The notes under the pieces are model-generated. The model made no database searches and had not been told where the DNA came from. It saw nothing but the letters and a program-made list of their open reading frames with translations. Positions 1 through 11,300 of a stretch of 64,000 bases of DNA are shown piece by piece. The stretch comes from Serripes groenlandicus (Eukaryota; Mollusca; Bivalvia; Cardiida; Cardiidae). How positions within the stretch are numbered: the first letter of the stretch is position 1; each line of letters begins with the position of its first letter. Location: contig JASEVX010000001.1 in NCBI GenBank assembly GCA_031761405.1, positions 110,231,643 through 110,295,642 on the forward strand. Direction: 5' to 3'. The translations under genes and the position numbers were made by a program.

Positions 1-190
1 CAGAAGACTTTTGAAAACAGTGTGGCAAAAGGAGAAATTGCTCATGATGAGCAATTTCACCTTTTTAAATTATGTTTTTAACTTTATTTAATGATTAAGC
101 CTTTTTGATGGAGATTTTTTTCCGATTTTACAAATATGTTTTGAAAATCGTCTGATGCAGATATGCTGTATATGGAAAAGGGATCTTAAC
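1..190. repeat. MITE-like family B copy (left end off window)
   Basis: This is a copy of a dispersed palindromic element. The outer arms carry versions of CTGCAGCAGACGACTTTGAAAAC and its complement. The centre is a small hairpin, GAAATTGCTCATGATGAGCAATTTC. Other copies at about 12.1, 12.65, 35.55, 37.1, 51.4 and 60.15 kb show that complete ends read AACCCTTTCCCACATA and the complement TATGTGGGAAAGGGTT. No protein is encoded, so mobilisation in trans is inferred. Confidence 0.7.
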
Positions 191-883
191 ATTTCTACAG
201 AATCGTCAAGAATACTTGTTCAACTGACTAGAAGGCGATCAAAGAAGAATCTGACAAAATCACGTAAATTGGTGTTGAAAAGTAGCCATTCGATCAGTTC
301 CCTGTAAGGAAAAATGATGTGTGGAGTATTGGAACGAAAAGATCAGGATATACATATACATATATTATGTTTATAAATAAAATTGTATATTTATTACATA
401 TTTTTCTATATATATATGTATATGTTTTTCTTTGATAAACTATTTAGATAAACTGTCGTCCGTCGTGATATAATGGAACACAGTCAGTGTATTTAAGATA
501 CGTGTTGGCAATTATTTGCAATTTTGCAGACATAATTCGGAGAGTTGAGGGTAGGGAATTGAGAATACAGGACTTTAATGAGCGTTCGAAAGTTATGGAA
601 CAACTTGAGATTCGAAGCAGTAGATTTAGCGTAGACGTAGATACGTTGTTTGCTGTTCTGAAAAGGTGTATTTATCAGTTAAATAAAATGTAGAAAATCC
701 TAACGCAAAGACTTATATGTATACCCCGTATCTATACTATCTAAACTAATGCGATACCCCTTTGTGTCATAAATCCTCTGTCGCTGCTAAAATGATAATT
801 TACTCAACATTGATGTTGTTTGTTTTCGATACACCTTTCAACGTAACCCTCCCCCGTTCGTATATTAAAAGGCATATTTTTAC
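191..883. other. Gap downstream of gene 1 exon, no gene seen
   Basis: AT-rich sequence with short TATA and ATAC runs near 350-430. A 68-codon open frame on the plus strand near 487-693 has no recognisable motif and no splice context that I can support. Confidence 0.5.
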
Positions 884-992
884 CTGTAAAGTAAAAGTCG
901 AGTGTGAAGTTCGATGCTAAAGCAGGCCAGCTCATGCATGATTGCCAGTGGTCTGCAGGGACTCCATTTAATTTGGTCTGTCCCATATACAT
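884..992 (-). CDS. Gene 1, exon D: LolA-like domain protein, C-terminal part
   Basis: On the minus strand the exon is bounded by an acceptor (TTTACTCACAG before ATGTATATGGG) and a donor (TTTACAG then GTAAAAAT). It encodes about 36 residues, including GVPADHWQSCMSWP and NFTLDFYFT. The pattern of DHWQSC followed by aromatic residues and an N-glycosylation site (NFT) is what I recall from animal LolA-like extracellular proteins. It starts in phase 0, which fits the phase-0 end of the exon at 6134-6315. It ends in phase 1, so the gene continues left, beyond the window. The 5-kb intron upstream contains the microsatellites and the palindromic satellite. Family naming is from memory; the exon borders are read directly. 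Confidence 0.65.
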
Positions 993-1176
993 CTGTGAGT
1001 AAATAAACATGCAAAACAAATGAGCAATGAGACCCTAGAAGGAGAAAAAAAACATGTATTCATTTCCACTATATGCGACGTTTAACATCGTGTGTGGTTT
1101 AAACATATTTGTGTTCTCATATACATGTACGTAAAAGTAGAAATGGATTTGGCCATTAAGTTCAAGGAGAGATTGA

Positions 1177-1460
<284 letters not shown>

Positions 1461-2138
1461 AGAAATTCAAATAGATAGATATTTAGAATATCTCTCATAT
1501 TTGAATAGCAAGTACATTTCACTATATTAAACATTACAAAAGTGAGAACATAAATAAATATATATATATATACATGTATATATATATACACACACATATA
1601 TACACAAGCATACGAAGAGTCATTGAAAACGGGGAAACAAAAAGGTTATTTACAGTGGTACAATTTACATGCATATAGTCCAATTCGTAAATTTCCTCGG
1701 ACGAAACGAAACTCAGAGAAAACATATGGACAGGACTATGAGACACGTTTAGGAGTGAAAAATACCATTTGCATGTAATGAATACAATGCTCAGCCTGTG
1801 CATTTGGGCATTATAATCATTGTCAACACTGTTCATTACACATGAAACAGTACTTATATCAAAAGCAAGTCCTTACCAATGTGGTAATTTGATGGAATCA
1901 CTCATGATGATACAAATAGCTGGATACCAGGGGAATAAGGCTTAAAATCTAGATCACTAACACGGTTGATTATATATTTCATACTCATAAATATTCGCTA
2001 ATTTTAAGGACTTTCGGGTCCTCAAACTGTTCAGTCATACGCTTTTAACGTAGCATACGGGTACATGTTAATAAGTGATGTCTGAAAGAATACGCATTTA
2101 GAATAAATGGTGGTTCATATAACAGCTTATTTGTTTTA

Positions 2139-2468
2139 CTAACCAGGATTTATAAACCTCAACAAGCTTGACATCTTGTGTAGTTGTATTAAAGTAACCT
2201 TGAAGCAAAGTACCCTTATATCGGCTGTTATTTGTAGGGACGGGTAACCTGATATTATTTTTATAATCTGTTGTTCAGGCATTAACTGACATAACGCGTT
2301 ATACGACTTATTACCTAAGGCAGAATGTAATCTACACCAGAGGCGATCTTGGTGATGATTGTTATTTATACAAAATAATACTAAGTGTGTGACTATATCA
2401 TCTATAAGTATATGGCATTTGGGGCATGGAGTCAAATATTTGCGAGAAAATAAGCGTACAATAAGCAA
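2139..2468 (-). pseudogene. Non-LTR retrotransposon fragment, possible 3' end of RT ORF
   Basis: A 109-codon minus-strand frame contains CPKC-x10-H-x4-C (CPKCHILIDDIVTHLVLFC), then an LW-type motif (RLWCRLHSAL) and an aliphatic tail ending near HKMSSLL. Cys-His clusters of this type close the reverse transcriptase ORF in several LINE clades. No reverse transcriptase catalytic motif (YADD) is nearby, so this would be a 5'-truncated copy, as is usual for LINEs. It could instead be an unrelated zinc-binding exon. No poly-A tail is obvious. Confidence 0.45.
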
Positions 2469-2479
2469 AATTGTGAAGT

Positions 2480-2890
2480 TGGCAGAACATTAGACGTTAG
2501 ACATTAGACATTCAAAAAAAATGTTCGAATGTCTAATTAGACGTTAGACATTCGCTAATTTTGATTATCGAATGTCTAATTAGACATTAAACATTCGATT
2601 AGACATTCAGAAAAAATCGCAAATGTTAAATATCGAGTGTCTAATTCGACATTAGACATTCGATTAGACATTCGCAAATTACAAGATATATAACCCAAAT
2701 TCGTCGGAGATCATTGTACATTCAAAAAACGAATGTCTAATTGGTCAGTTAGACATTAGACATTCGATTAGACATTCGCAAATTAAGGGATTTAGGTACC
2801 ATTTTTTTTTGCAAAAAAACGAATGTCTAATTGGTCAGTTAGACATTAGACATTCAATTAGACATTCGCAAATTAAGAGGTTAAGGAACA
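2480..2890. repeat. Left inverted arm of the GAATGTCTAAT satellite
   Basis: This is built from GAATGTCTAATTAGACATTC-like palindromes. The stretch from about 2700 to 2880, with GGTCAGTTAGACATTAG and CGCAAATTAAGGGATTTAGG, is the reverse complement of the units found at 3590-5490. It therefore forms an inverted arm against them around the central block at 2895-3435. Confidence 0.85.
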
Positions 2891-2894
2891 TATT

Positions 2895-3540
2895 GACAAA
2901 TCGAACATATCGATATCTCGAACTGTTCGATATCTCGAACTTTCCAATATCTCGAATTTTTCGATATCGATTTTTTTTTTTTTTTTTTTTTTTCTCGATA
3001 TCTCGAACTTTATCGGAAAGTTCGAGATATCGAAAGTTCGAGGTAGCGAAAAGTTCGAGATATCGATATGTTTTAACTTTTCGATATCTCGATTTATTTT
3101 TTTTATTTTTTTTTTCTTCTCGATATCTCAGATTTTTTTCTCGAAAGTTCGAGATATCGAAAAGTTCGAGATATCGAGAAAAGAAATCTAGGTATCGAAA
3201 AAAAAATAAAAAAATCGAGATACCGAAAAGTTCGAGATAGCGAAAAGTTCCGAGATATCGATATGTTCGATCTTTTCGATATCTCGATTTTCTTTTTGAT
3301 TTTTTTTTTCTCGATATCTCGAACTTTTCGATATCTTGAATTTTTTTTGAAAGTTCGAACAGTTCGAGATATCGGAAAGTTCGAGATATCGAAAAGTTCG
3401 AGATATCGATATGTTCGATTTGTCAATATATGTTCAAGTTAAAAACATTCGTTTTATCAATGTATTCGAGATATCGATGTGTTCGAATTATCGGTATGTT
3501 CGAGATATCGATATGTTCGAGTTATCAATATGTTCAAATT
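2895..3540. repeat. CGATATCTCGAAC palindromic array (foldback core)
   Basis: Repeats of TCGATATCTCGAACTTTTCGA occur in both orientations, separated by poly-T and poly-A runs. The two ends mirror each other: the left begins CATATTGACAAATCGAACATA and the right ends TATGTTCGATTTGTCAATATATG. The block is thus a long inverted repeat. A related scrap, TTCGAGATATCGCGAG, is seen near 62.26 kb. The Phe/Arg/Tyr/Ser-rich open frames here are repeat artefacts. Confidence 0.85.
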
Positions 3541-3559
3541 ATTAATTGACCAATAAGAC

Positions 3560-5490
3560 ATTCGTTTTTTGCGTGTACAATGACCTCCGACAAATTTCGT
3601 ACCTAAACCTCTTAATTTGCGAATGTCTAATCGAATGTCTAATGTCTAACTGACTAATTAGACATTCGTTTTTCTAATATACATTGATCTCTGATGAATT
3701 TGGTACATAAATCTCTTAATTTGCGAATGTCTAATCGAATGTCTAATGTCTAACTGACCAATTAGACATTCGTTTTTTTAATGTACATTGATCTCTGATG
3801 AATTTGGTACCTAAATCTCTTAATTTGCGAATGTCTAATCGAATATCTAATGTCTAACTGACCAATTAGACATTCGTTTTTTTAATGTGCAATGACCTCC
3901 GGCGAATTTGGGTTATAGATCTTGTAATTTGCGAATGTCTAATCGAATGTCTAATGTCTAACTGACCAATTATACATTCGTTTTTTTAATGTACAATGAC
4001 CTCCGAGGAATTTGGCACCTAAATCTCTTAATTTGCGAATGTCTAATGTCTAACTGACCAATTAGACATTCGCTTTTTTAATGTGCAATGACCTCCGACG
4101 AATTTGGGTTATAGATCTTGTAATTTGCGAATGTCTAATCGAATGTCAAATGTCTAACTGACCAATTAGACATTCGTTTTTTTGCATGTATAATGACCTC
4201 CGACGAATTTGGTACCTAAATCCCTTAATTTGCGAATGTCTAATCGAATGTCTAATGTCTAACTGACCAATTAGACATTCGTTTTTTTAATGTACATTGA
4301 TCTCTGACGAATTTGGTACACGAATGTTAATTTGCGAATGTCTAATCGAATGTCTAATGTCTAACTGACCAATTAGACATTCGTGTTTTGGATGTACAAT
4401 GACCTCAGACGAATTTCGTACTTAAATCTCTTAATTTGCGAATGTCTAATCGAATGTCTAATGTCTAACTGACCAATTAGACATTCGTTTTTTGCATGTA
4501 TAATGACCTCCGACGAATTTGGTACCTAAATCCCTTAATTTGCGAATGTCTAATCGAATGTCTAATGTCTAACTGACCAATTAGACATTCGCTTTTTTAA
4601 TGTGCAATGACCTCCGACGAATTTGGGTTATAGATCTTGTAATTTGCGAATGTCTAATCGAATGTCTAATGTCTAACTGACCAATTAGACATTCGTTTTT
4701 TTAATGTACAATGACCTCCGAGGAATTTGGTACCTAAATCTCTTAATTTGCGAATGTCTAATCGAATGTCTAATGTCTAACTGACCAATTAAACATTCGT
4801 TTTTTGCATGTATAATGACCTCCGACGAATTTGGTACCTAAATCCCTTAATTTGCGAATGTCTAATCGAATGTCTAATGTCTAACTGACCAATTAGACAT
4901 TCGTTTTTTTAATGTACATTGATCTCTGACGAATTTGGTACACGAATGTTTAATTTGCGAATGTCTAATCGAGTGTCTAATGTCTAACTGACCAATTAGA
5001 CATTCGTGTTTTGGATGTACAATGACCTCAGACGAATTTCGTACTTAAATCTCTTAATTTGCGAATGTCTAATCGAATGTCTAATGTCTAACTGACCAAT
5101 TAGACATTCGTGTTTTGAATGTACAATGACCTCCGAGGAATTTGGTACCTAAATCTCTTAATTTGCGAATGTCTAATCGAATGTCTTATGTCTAACTGAC
5201 CAATTAGACATTCGCTTTTTTAATGTGCAATGACCTCCGACGAATTTGGGTTATAGATCTTGTAATTTGCGAATGTCTAATCGAATGTCTAATGTCTAAC
5301 TGACCAATTAGACATTCGGTTTTTTAATGTACAATGACCTCCGAGGAATTTGGTACCTAAATCTCTTAATTTGCGAATGTCTAATGTCTTACTGACCAAT
5401 TAAACATTCGTTTTTTGCATGTATAATGATCTCCGAAGAATTTGGTACCTAAATCCCTTAATTTGCGAATGTCTAATATTTAACATAATG
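3560..5490. repeat. About 103-bp tandem satellite (GAATGTCTAATCGAATGTC family)
   Basis: Roughly 18 head-to-tail units of about 103 bp occur. Each contains TTAATTTGCGAATGTCTAAT, then CTAACTGACCAATTAGACATTC, then a poly-T and an AATGACCTCCGACGAATTTGG segment. Variants alternate between TTGGTACCTAAATCTC and TTGGGTTATAGATCTTG types, which suggests a higher-order arrangement. Together with the inverted arm it makes a 3-kb palindromic block in an intron of gene 1. Confidence 0.93.
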
Positions 5491-5496
5491 ACAGAA

Positions 5497-5531
<35 letters not shown>

Positions 5532-5860
5532 GACATAGACAGACAGAGACAGAGACAGAGACAGAGAGAGACAGAGACAGAGACAGAGAGACAGAAAGAA
5601 AGAGAAAGAGAGAGAGAGAGAGAGAAAAAGAAATAGGGATATGGGGGAGAGTAAAGGAATAGACAGACAGACAGACGGACATACATACAGACAGACAGAC
5701 AGACAGAGAGAGACAGACAGAGAGACATACAGACAGACAGACAGAGACATATATATATAGAGAGAGAGACATATACAGTAACAGAGGCTGAGACAGATAC
5801 AGTGAAAGAGAAACAGACCGACAGACAGACATACAGACAGAGAAAGAGTGCACAGTCATG
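5487..5860. repeat. (GACA)n / (GA)n microsatellite
   Basis: GACAGACAGACA, GAGACAGAGACA and GAGA runs abut the end of the satellite. Three minus-strand frames rich in Ser, Leu, Cys and Val are artefacts. Confidence 0.95.
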
Positions 5861-6133
5861 CGTCATTATTTTGGCATAGAGTTGTGCTGCAAGAAACCCA
5901 GTGGTAACGCAATATATACACGTGTGTGAAAGGAGTTAATCCATGCTAATGATCTAAATTAATATACCTTACAGGAATTTGCTGAAATGTTGTGAACCCC
6001 GTTCATGAATAACTGGTGAACAAAGCAGAACCAGATCAGAATGTGCGGATACTCTGGCTGATCCGGTTCAACATTTGATCGCATTTATATAATGTCAATT
6101 CTTAAATATAGTTTTCGTCTCATAGTCACTTAC

Positions 6134-6315
6134 TAAGCCGTTCTTCTTTGCCAAAGTCATCACGTTGGCTGTTAAATGATCAGGCACGTGGTTTGATTCC
6201 CCGAATAAGATTTGGTTATTGTCGAATGCTAAGTCGTCGACCATACAGGTACCCTCTGTTGTAAGTAAAGTACAGTTACAAAACTTGTAAGTGAGCGGCA
6301 TTCTGGGAAGATCAG
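6134..6315 (-). CDS. Gene 1, exon C: LolA-like domain protein
   Basis: The minus-strand exon runs from an acceptor after GTAAAG (then CTGATCTTCCCAG) to a strong donor (GGCTTA then GTAAGTGA). It encodes MPLTYKFCNC and GTCMVDDLAFDNNQILFG, with three or more cysteines and an NCT glycosylation site. It starts with two bases that complete a phase-1 codon left by exon B, and ends in phase 0 for exon D. The acceptor has a weak pyrimidine tract. An alternative AG after CTTCCC, nine bases downstream in minus-strand order, would not match the phase of exon B, which is why I chose this one. Confidence 0.55.
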
Positions 6316-7077
6316 CTTTACGTTATTTGCGAACAGTGTAGATTCTGTTCAACCTGAGCAACGGCGCTGACTTTCTGACTCGGTACTGTTGGACATTACT
6401 CATAAAATATTCTGTGTAACTTCTGCGAAGCAGTATTAATTTGGACCTTTGGTATGGATGCACGAGTTGAAATATGTTGGTTTCAACAGGGTATCGCTCA
6501 AATAAATCGTACACGTATAATTAATGAGTAAAGTCACGCCACACCGGGCTTTTTGGACTCTACAACCAGAGAAAATCAAGATCAACCTTCACCTCCGCGC
6601 AATCTGATCGTACCTGCATCCTATTAGCATATGGCGAACGGTTAAGGCGATAAGCTGACTATTTATGTATGAAATATGTCTGCCATTAATATATAATATA
6701 TAATATGGGCATATCATACAGAGCAATCTAAACAAATAAAAACTATTATGGATTTCCCCTCTGCTGTACACTTAAACACTTCCAAATTTATAGATATTCG
6801 GATAATATCTGATAAATCTGATAGGAACGTATTGTTGAAAAGGGGCCAATGCATGTTAAAAGCAAAAGCTTCTTTCCCTACAACATGCTCAAGAGGTACA
6901 ATATCCAAATAGGCAACATGATTGGGTTTTTATCCGGTAGGCATGATTTCGATTCTCAAGCACAGCGAATTGTCTAAATCGCGTGACATTTGTTTCAATA
7001 TAAATGCAGTTAAGGTCCCTGGTTGACAAAGAGTACTAGTATCCTTTTTTTTTAATTGTGATATACGATATACTCAC

Positions 7078-7290
7078 TAGAAATATATGATATGTACTGA
7101 TTCTTAAAATCGTATAGCACAGACTGATGGGTGTTATTTTTAAATAGGTGTATTGCGGCTCTTTGATTCGGATAGTCGTAGTATTCCTCAGCGACCAGGG
7201 TGTACTTTCCCTCGAGCATATTTCCTTCTATCCGTGTCTGAAAAGATTCCGGTATGTGTGGTAGAGGTGGTGCGATGATCCCTGCAGGTA
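7078..7290 (-). CDS. Gene 1, exon B: LolA-like domain core
   Basis: The acceptor (CATTTACAG) is at 7291-7292. The donor (TTTCTA then GTGAGTAT) ends the exon at 7078. The peptide includes ESFQTRIEGNMLEG, EEYYDYPNQRAAIHLF and YDFKNQYISYI. The order of E-x-N, EYYD, NRAA and YDxxNxxxxxI matches my memory of the N-terminal half of animal LolA-like domains, a lipid-carrier fold found in extracellular or membrane proteins. The exon is phase 1 at both ends, consistent with its neighbours. Its acceptor lies in a repeat unit present eight times upstream (see 7256-7680). Biochemical function is unknown. Confidence 0.7.
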
Positions 7291-7680
7291 CTGTAAATGA
7301 AAAACAATGTGTGATAGAGGTGGTGCGATGATCCCTGCAGGTACTGTAAATAAATAACAATGTGTGATATAGGTGGTGCGATGATCCATGCAGGTACTGT
7401 AAATAAATAACAATGTGTGATATAGGTGGTGCGATGATCCCTGCAGGTACTGTAAATAAAAAACAATGTGTGATAGAGGTGGTGCGATTATCCCTGCAGG
7501 TACTGTAAATAAAAAACAATATGTGATATAGGTGGTGCGATGATCCCTGCAGGTACTGTAAATAAAACCCAATGTGTGATAGAGGTGGTGCGATGATCCC
7601 TGCCGGTACTGCAAATAAAAAAACAATGTGTGATAGAGGTGGTGCGATGATCCCTGCATGTACTGTAAATGAAAACTAAA
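7256..7680. repeat. 53-bp minisatellite carrying a splice acceptor, 8 copies
   Basis: The unit reads GGTGGTGCGATGATCCCTGC then AGGTACTGTAAATAAAAAAC. The CTGTAAAT element recurs at 7291, 7344, 7397, 7450, 7503, 7556, 7609 (CTGCAAAT) and 7663, a period of 53 with one 54. On the minus strand each unit contains TTTACAG (TTTGCAG in one) followed by the first bases of exon B, so acceptor plus exon start were amplified together. Fifty-three is not a multiple of three, so use of an upstream copy would shift the frame except in multiples of three units. Confidence 0.93.
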
Positions 7681-8081
7681 ACATAGGAAGGCCATGCCAC
7701 ACAAAAACCGATCGTCGGGCGTTTTGAAACCAGGAATGTGATCTAGATCAGTGCGGGTCATTGGGCAGTCACATTATAATCTTACCTGTTCGCCATTTAG
7801 ACGATTTTTTTACGACTCCAACAGATAACATTTAACATAACGATCCGGGTCGATACTTTACGCTGAATCCATAATGTGGGTTTTCTCGTAACTCGGCTCA
7901 TTTGTAGTTCTTATTTGTATCTTCACTTCATTGTCCTGCATGGTTCTGCATGGTTCTGATGAGCCAGTGACTGAGAAAATGTACAATCTAGCATTTCTGA
8001 GCAGTGAATGTTCAGATCGGTCCTCTTCTCGTTCATAACAGGATCTTCACACGTTGACAGAAGCTTCCTAAAAGCTTAATG

Positions 8082-8178
8082 GGAGCCCGCGAGAAAACCA
8101 ACATTGTGGACTCTGCGACCCGGATCGTTATACATTACGCAGAGGCCATATTGTTGGTTTTCTCGCGGGACGTCTCAT
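8082..8178. mobile_element. MITE family A, internally deleted copy
   Basis: Only the two terminal inverted repeats remain (GAGCCCGCGAGAAAACCAAC and GTTGGTTTTCTCGCGGGACG), with a short centre of about 30 bp. The inner part seen in longer copies (GATCAGCCTGCGCAG etc.) is mostly missing. Confidence 0.8.
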
Positions 8179-8607
8179 TTATGTTATATGTGCAAAGGCT
8201 GATCTGAATCTTCACTCTTTACAAAAGCCAGCTAGTGACTTTGCCCTAAAAGGGGCTCAAATGAGGACCATGACAACATCAGGTAGAACCGAATTCTGTT
8301 TTATCAGTGTTTCTTTTAAACAGCAAAAGAAGCAAACTTCGATGAGTCAGTAACAGGTGTGACTATATAACGGAGATCTTCTTATTTTAACCCGTTCCAG
8401 CATATAACATAACTTAGAAAACATTTGAGCAAAATCTGGAAAACCTCCATTTGTGAAAATATAATTACGGAAATGACTTGAAAACACTGTTGAAAAATAA
8501 GAAACTTCTTGTTATAAGCTATTTCTTCTTTTACCACAATATTTTCAAAACCAGTCTGCTGCAGTTGCGTCAGAAAGCGTCTACTTGTAAGAACACGACT
8601 TAAATAT

Positions 8608-8870
8608 GATCCGTCCAGCGAGAAAACCAACATTATGGCTTCTGCGTATTGTATCGATCCAGATCAGCATTCGCAGTCCGCACATACTGATCCAGACTGA
8701 CACATTCCGTCTCAGGGGGATAGAGGTATAGAGTAATGATACCTGAAACAGAAAATCCACAGGAGGCGAAAAGTGTCTATCCGGGTAAGCCTGTGCGGCA
8801 TGCTTAGGCTGATATGGGTTGATACTTTACGCAGAGTCCTCATTGTTAGTTTCCTCGAGGGACGGCTTAA
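8608..8870. mobile_element. MITE family A copy, about 263 bp
   Basis: The left terminal repeat is CCGTCCAGCGAGAAAACCAAC and the right is GTTAGTTTCCTCGAGGGACGG. The inner part has CAGTCCGCACATACTGATCC and CACAGGAGGCGAAAAGTGTC, shared with the copies at 50.7, 54.6, 60.7 and 62.3 kb. Non-coding and non-autonomous. Confidence 0.85.
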
Positions 8871-9051
8871 TTATAAGTTAATTGTAGCTCGTTTTGTTTT
8901 CTGACGTTAGAAAACTTGCCTTTACAATTTTAGATTGGATGCAATACCTCTACATTTTAATATACCTCGTTGTTTGCTAATTGAACCTAATATCTAATGT
9001 ACATTTACGGATAACAAAAATCGGATAAAAAATAAAAAATAAATATCTTAC

Positions 9052-9172
9052 AGTTTTGGCTGACCAATATCGTGTTCGGAGGAGCACAATTTGGAGGATA
9101 CTTATAGGTGCCTGTAGAACCCTGACAGCTTACATACAGGACTGCCGACAACACCAAAATAAGTCGTATAAA
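9052..9172 (-). CDS. Gene 1, exon A: hydrophobic leader segment
   Basis: The acceptor (TATATTTCCTTCAG) precedes TTTATACGACTT, and the donor is AACT then GTAAGATA. The encoded peptide begins FIRLILVLSAVLYVSCQG and continues TYKYPPNCAPPNTILVSQN. The first part looks like the hydrophobic core and cleavage region of a signal peptide. The frame has no ATG, so the start codon should be in an upstream exon that I could not find. It ends in phase 1, matching exon B. A downstream signal-anchor role cannot be excluded. Confidence 0.55.
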
Positions 9173-9325
9173 CTGAAGGAAATATACAAAGTCAACAGAA
9201 GAGAAGCTTTGTTCATAAGACTTGAACACATGAAATATGGTTGGGCGTTAAACGAGTTAAGCTACACATGAATACTTTTATCAGAAGATATATCAAAGGT
9301 TATGTTATATGGAGGCGGAGAGTCA

Positions 9326-9400
9326 AGGCTCAGATGAGACTGTGCGTATGTATAGGCTGACCTGAACCTGCACTATGCGTGTGTACGAGGGGTGTTCAAA
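9326..9400. repeat. Outlying copies of the 33-bp GCGTATGTATAGGCTGAC repeat
   Basis: Two degenerate units (TGTGCGTATGTATAGGCTGACCTGAACCTGC type) lie apart from the main array at 10314-10977. Inverted copies lie at 10085-10190. Confidence 0.7.
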
Positions 9401-10084
9401 AGATTCGCGGAACAGTGCTCCCAGTTCCTTATCTTGTTTAGCATTTCAATAAAATTGCGCTATTATGTAGATCACGATATTCCCACGGTAATTCACAGAT
9501 CAGTGTTCTTCGTTGAGAATGAGAATTTGTTTCCGAAACATTACGTCCATTATCTTTAATTTTAAAGACAAGTCTACTAAACGACAGGTAATTATTCCGG
9601 CCATCTTCTGACATGAGGTTGATGAAATCATTTTGAAAACATCCGGTATGTTTTCTGATAACTGGTGTTAAAATAAGAGAAGAATAGTAATCAGTCGTAA
9701 GATTCTGTGCTCTGAATATAATTTCCAAAGCAAAACACACGGAAATGTTGAAAAATGACTATTGTGAAACTGCAGTGAAGAGCGCATCAGTCTACAAGTG
9801 GTATTAACGGTTATGAGGGAAGAGAAAACATCGGGGATAACGACGTTGCGTTCATCCGATATCCATAACGTCATCACACGTCTTCGCCGTCAGAGAGCTG
9901 CGTGATAAAAATCTGACACCAGGAATCCATGTCTTTATCTAACATACAGGTATATTAGTTTATACACTGTTTCTAGAACTATCATGGCTTGAACATATAA
10001 AGTGTATTTTATTCAATTGGGAGTATTTTGAACGGCATTGAATAACTCTCAAAGAACAGTTATCATGTACGGATACGTAATGAG
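9400..10084. other. Unassigned stretch, no gene supported
   Basis: Two overlapping minus-strand frames (9438-9740 and 9668-9877) show no domain and no paired splice sites that I trust. No repeat unit is obvious. Confidence 0.4.
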
Positions 10085-10190
10085 TAGTGCAAGTTCAGGT
10101 CAGCGTATACATACACACAGTGAAGGTTCAAGTCAGCCTATACATGTTAGCCTATATACATAAGGACAGCGCAGGTCCATATTAGCCTAT
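10085..10190. repeat. Inverted copies of the 33-bp repeat
   Basis: AGGTTCAAGTCAGCCTATACAT and similar segments are the reverse complement of the array unit (ATGTATAGGCTGACATGAACC). The main array thus has short copies in opposite orientation about 120 bp before it. Confidence 0.75.
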
Positions 10191-10313
10191 AAGACGGGTG
10201 TTCATATAGTTCGCAGAAAAAGGCTATTATTTCTATATTATGGCAGATATGTTGCCTGACTTTTTACATATATTGTTTGATTCAGTTACAATCACAATGT
10301 CATACTCATTCAT

Positions 10314-10977
10314 TACCCACTGTGCGTATGTACAGGATGACATGAACCTGCACTGTGCGTATGTACAGGATGACATGAACCTGCACTGTGCGTATGTACA
10401 GGATGACATGAACCTGCACTGTGCGTATGTACAGGATAACATGAACATGCACTGTGCGTATGTACAGGATGACATGAACCTGCACTGTGCGTATGTACAG
10501 GATGACATGAACCTGCACTGTGCGTATGTACAGGATGACATGAACCTGCACTGCGCGTATGTATAGGCTGATATGAACCTGCATTGTGCGTATGTATAGG
10601 CTGACATGAACCTGCATTGTGCGTATGTATAGGCTGACATGAACCTGCACTGTGCGTATGTAAAGGCTGACATGAACCTGCACTGTGCGTATGTAAAGGC
10701 TGACATGAACCTGCATTGTGCGTATGTATAGGCTGACATGAACCTGCATTGTGCGTATGTATAGGCTGACATGAACCTGCACTGTGCGTATGTATAGGCT
10801 GATATGAACCTGCACTGTGCGTATGTATAGGCTGACATGAACCTGCACTGTGCGTATGTAAAGGCTGACATGAACCTGCACTATGCGTATGTATAGGCTG
10901 ACATGAACCTGCACTGTGCGTATGTATAGGCTGATATGAACCTGCATTGTGCGTATGTATAGGCTGACATGAACCTG
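10314..10977. repeat. 33-bp minisatellite, about 20 copies
   Basis: The unit is TGTGCGTATGTACAGGATGA followed by CATGAACCTGCAC. Two subtypes occur in blocks: ACAGGATGAC in the first part, then ATAGGCTGAC or AAAGGCTGAC. Because 33 is a multiple of three, long repetitive frames stay open on both strands (about 210 codons each). I read these as artefacts. Confidence 0.97.
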
Positions 10978-11177
10978 TGTGTGTGTGTGTGTGTATCTCT
11001 CTTTCTTTCTCTCTTTCTCTTTCTATCTCGATCTCTCTCTTCCCCTCTCTATCTGTCTATTTCGCTCTCTCTCCACCCCCCCCCCCCGTTTCTCTCTCCT
11101 TCTTGTCCGTATCTCTCTCCTCCTCTCTCTATTTCTCTCTCTCTCGCTCTCTCTGCATATATATATATATATATCTA

Positions 11178-11208
<31 letters not shown>

Positions 11209-11300
11209 CTCCCTCCCCTCTTTCTCTCCATCCCCCTCTCTCTCTCTCTCTCTTTCTCTATCTCTATTTCTCTCTCTCTCACTTTCTGTCTCTCTCATGA
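10977..11300. repeat. (TG)n and (CT)n low-complexity tract
   Basis: A short TG run, then about 300 bp of CT-rich dinucleotides with a 15-base poly-C near 11076 and an AT run near 11158. The Ser/Leu-rich frames are not genes. Confidence 0.95.

Noticed and set aside
2480..5490. CRISPR array
   Set aside because: Repeats are contiguous and diverged with no unique spacers, and the DNA is animal.
7228..7761. 177-codon minus-strand ORF as a protein of its own
   Set aside because: It is the readthrough of the 53-bp splice-acceptor repeat; only the 7078-7290 part looks like a coding exon.
9056..9271. Plus-strand ORF at the gene 1 leader exon
   Set aside because: It is antisense to exon A, which has good splice sites and leader-like composition.
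10240..10947. Repeat-encoded secreted or antifreeze-like protein on either strand
   Set aside because: Both strands are open because the unit is 33 bp. There is no leader, and no composition bias beyond the repeat.
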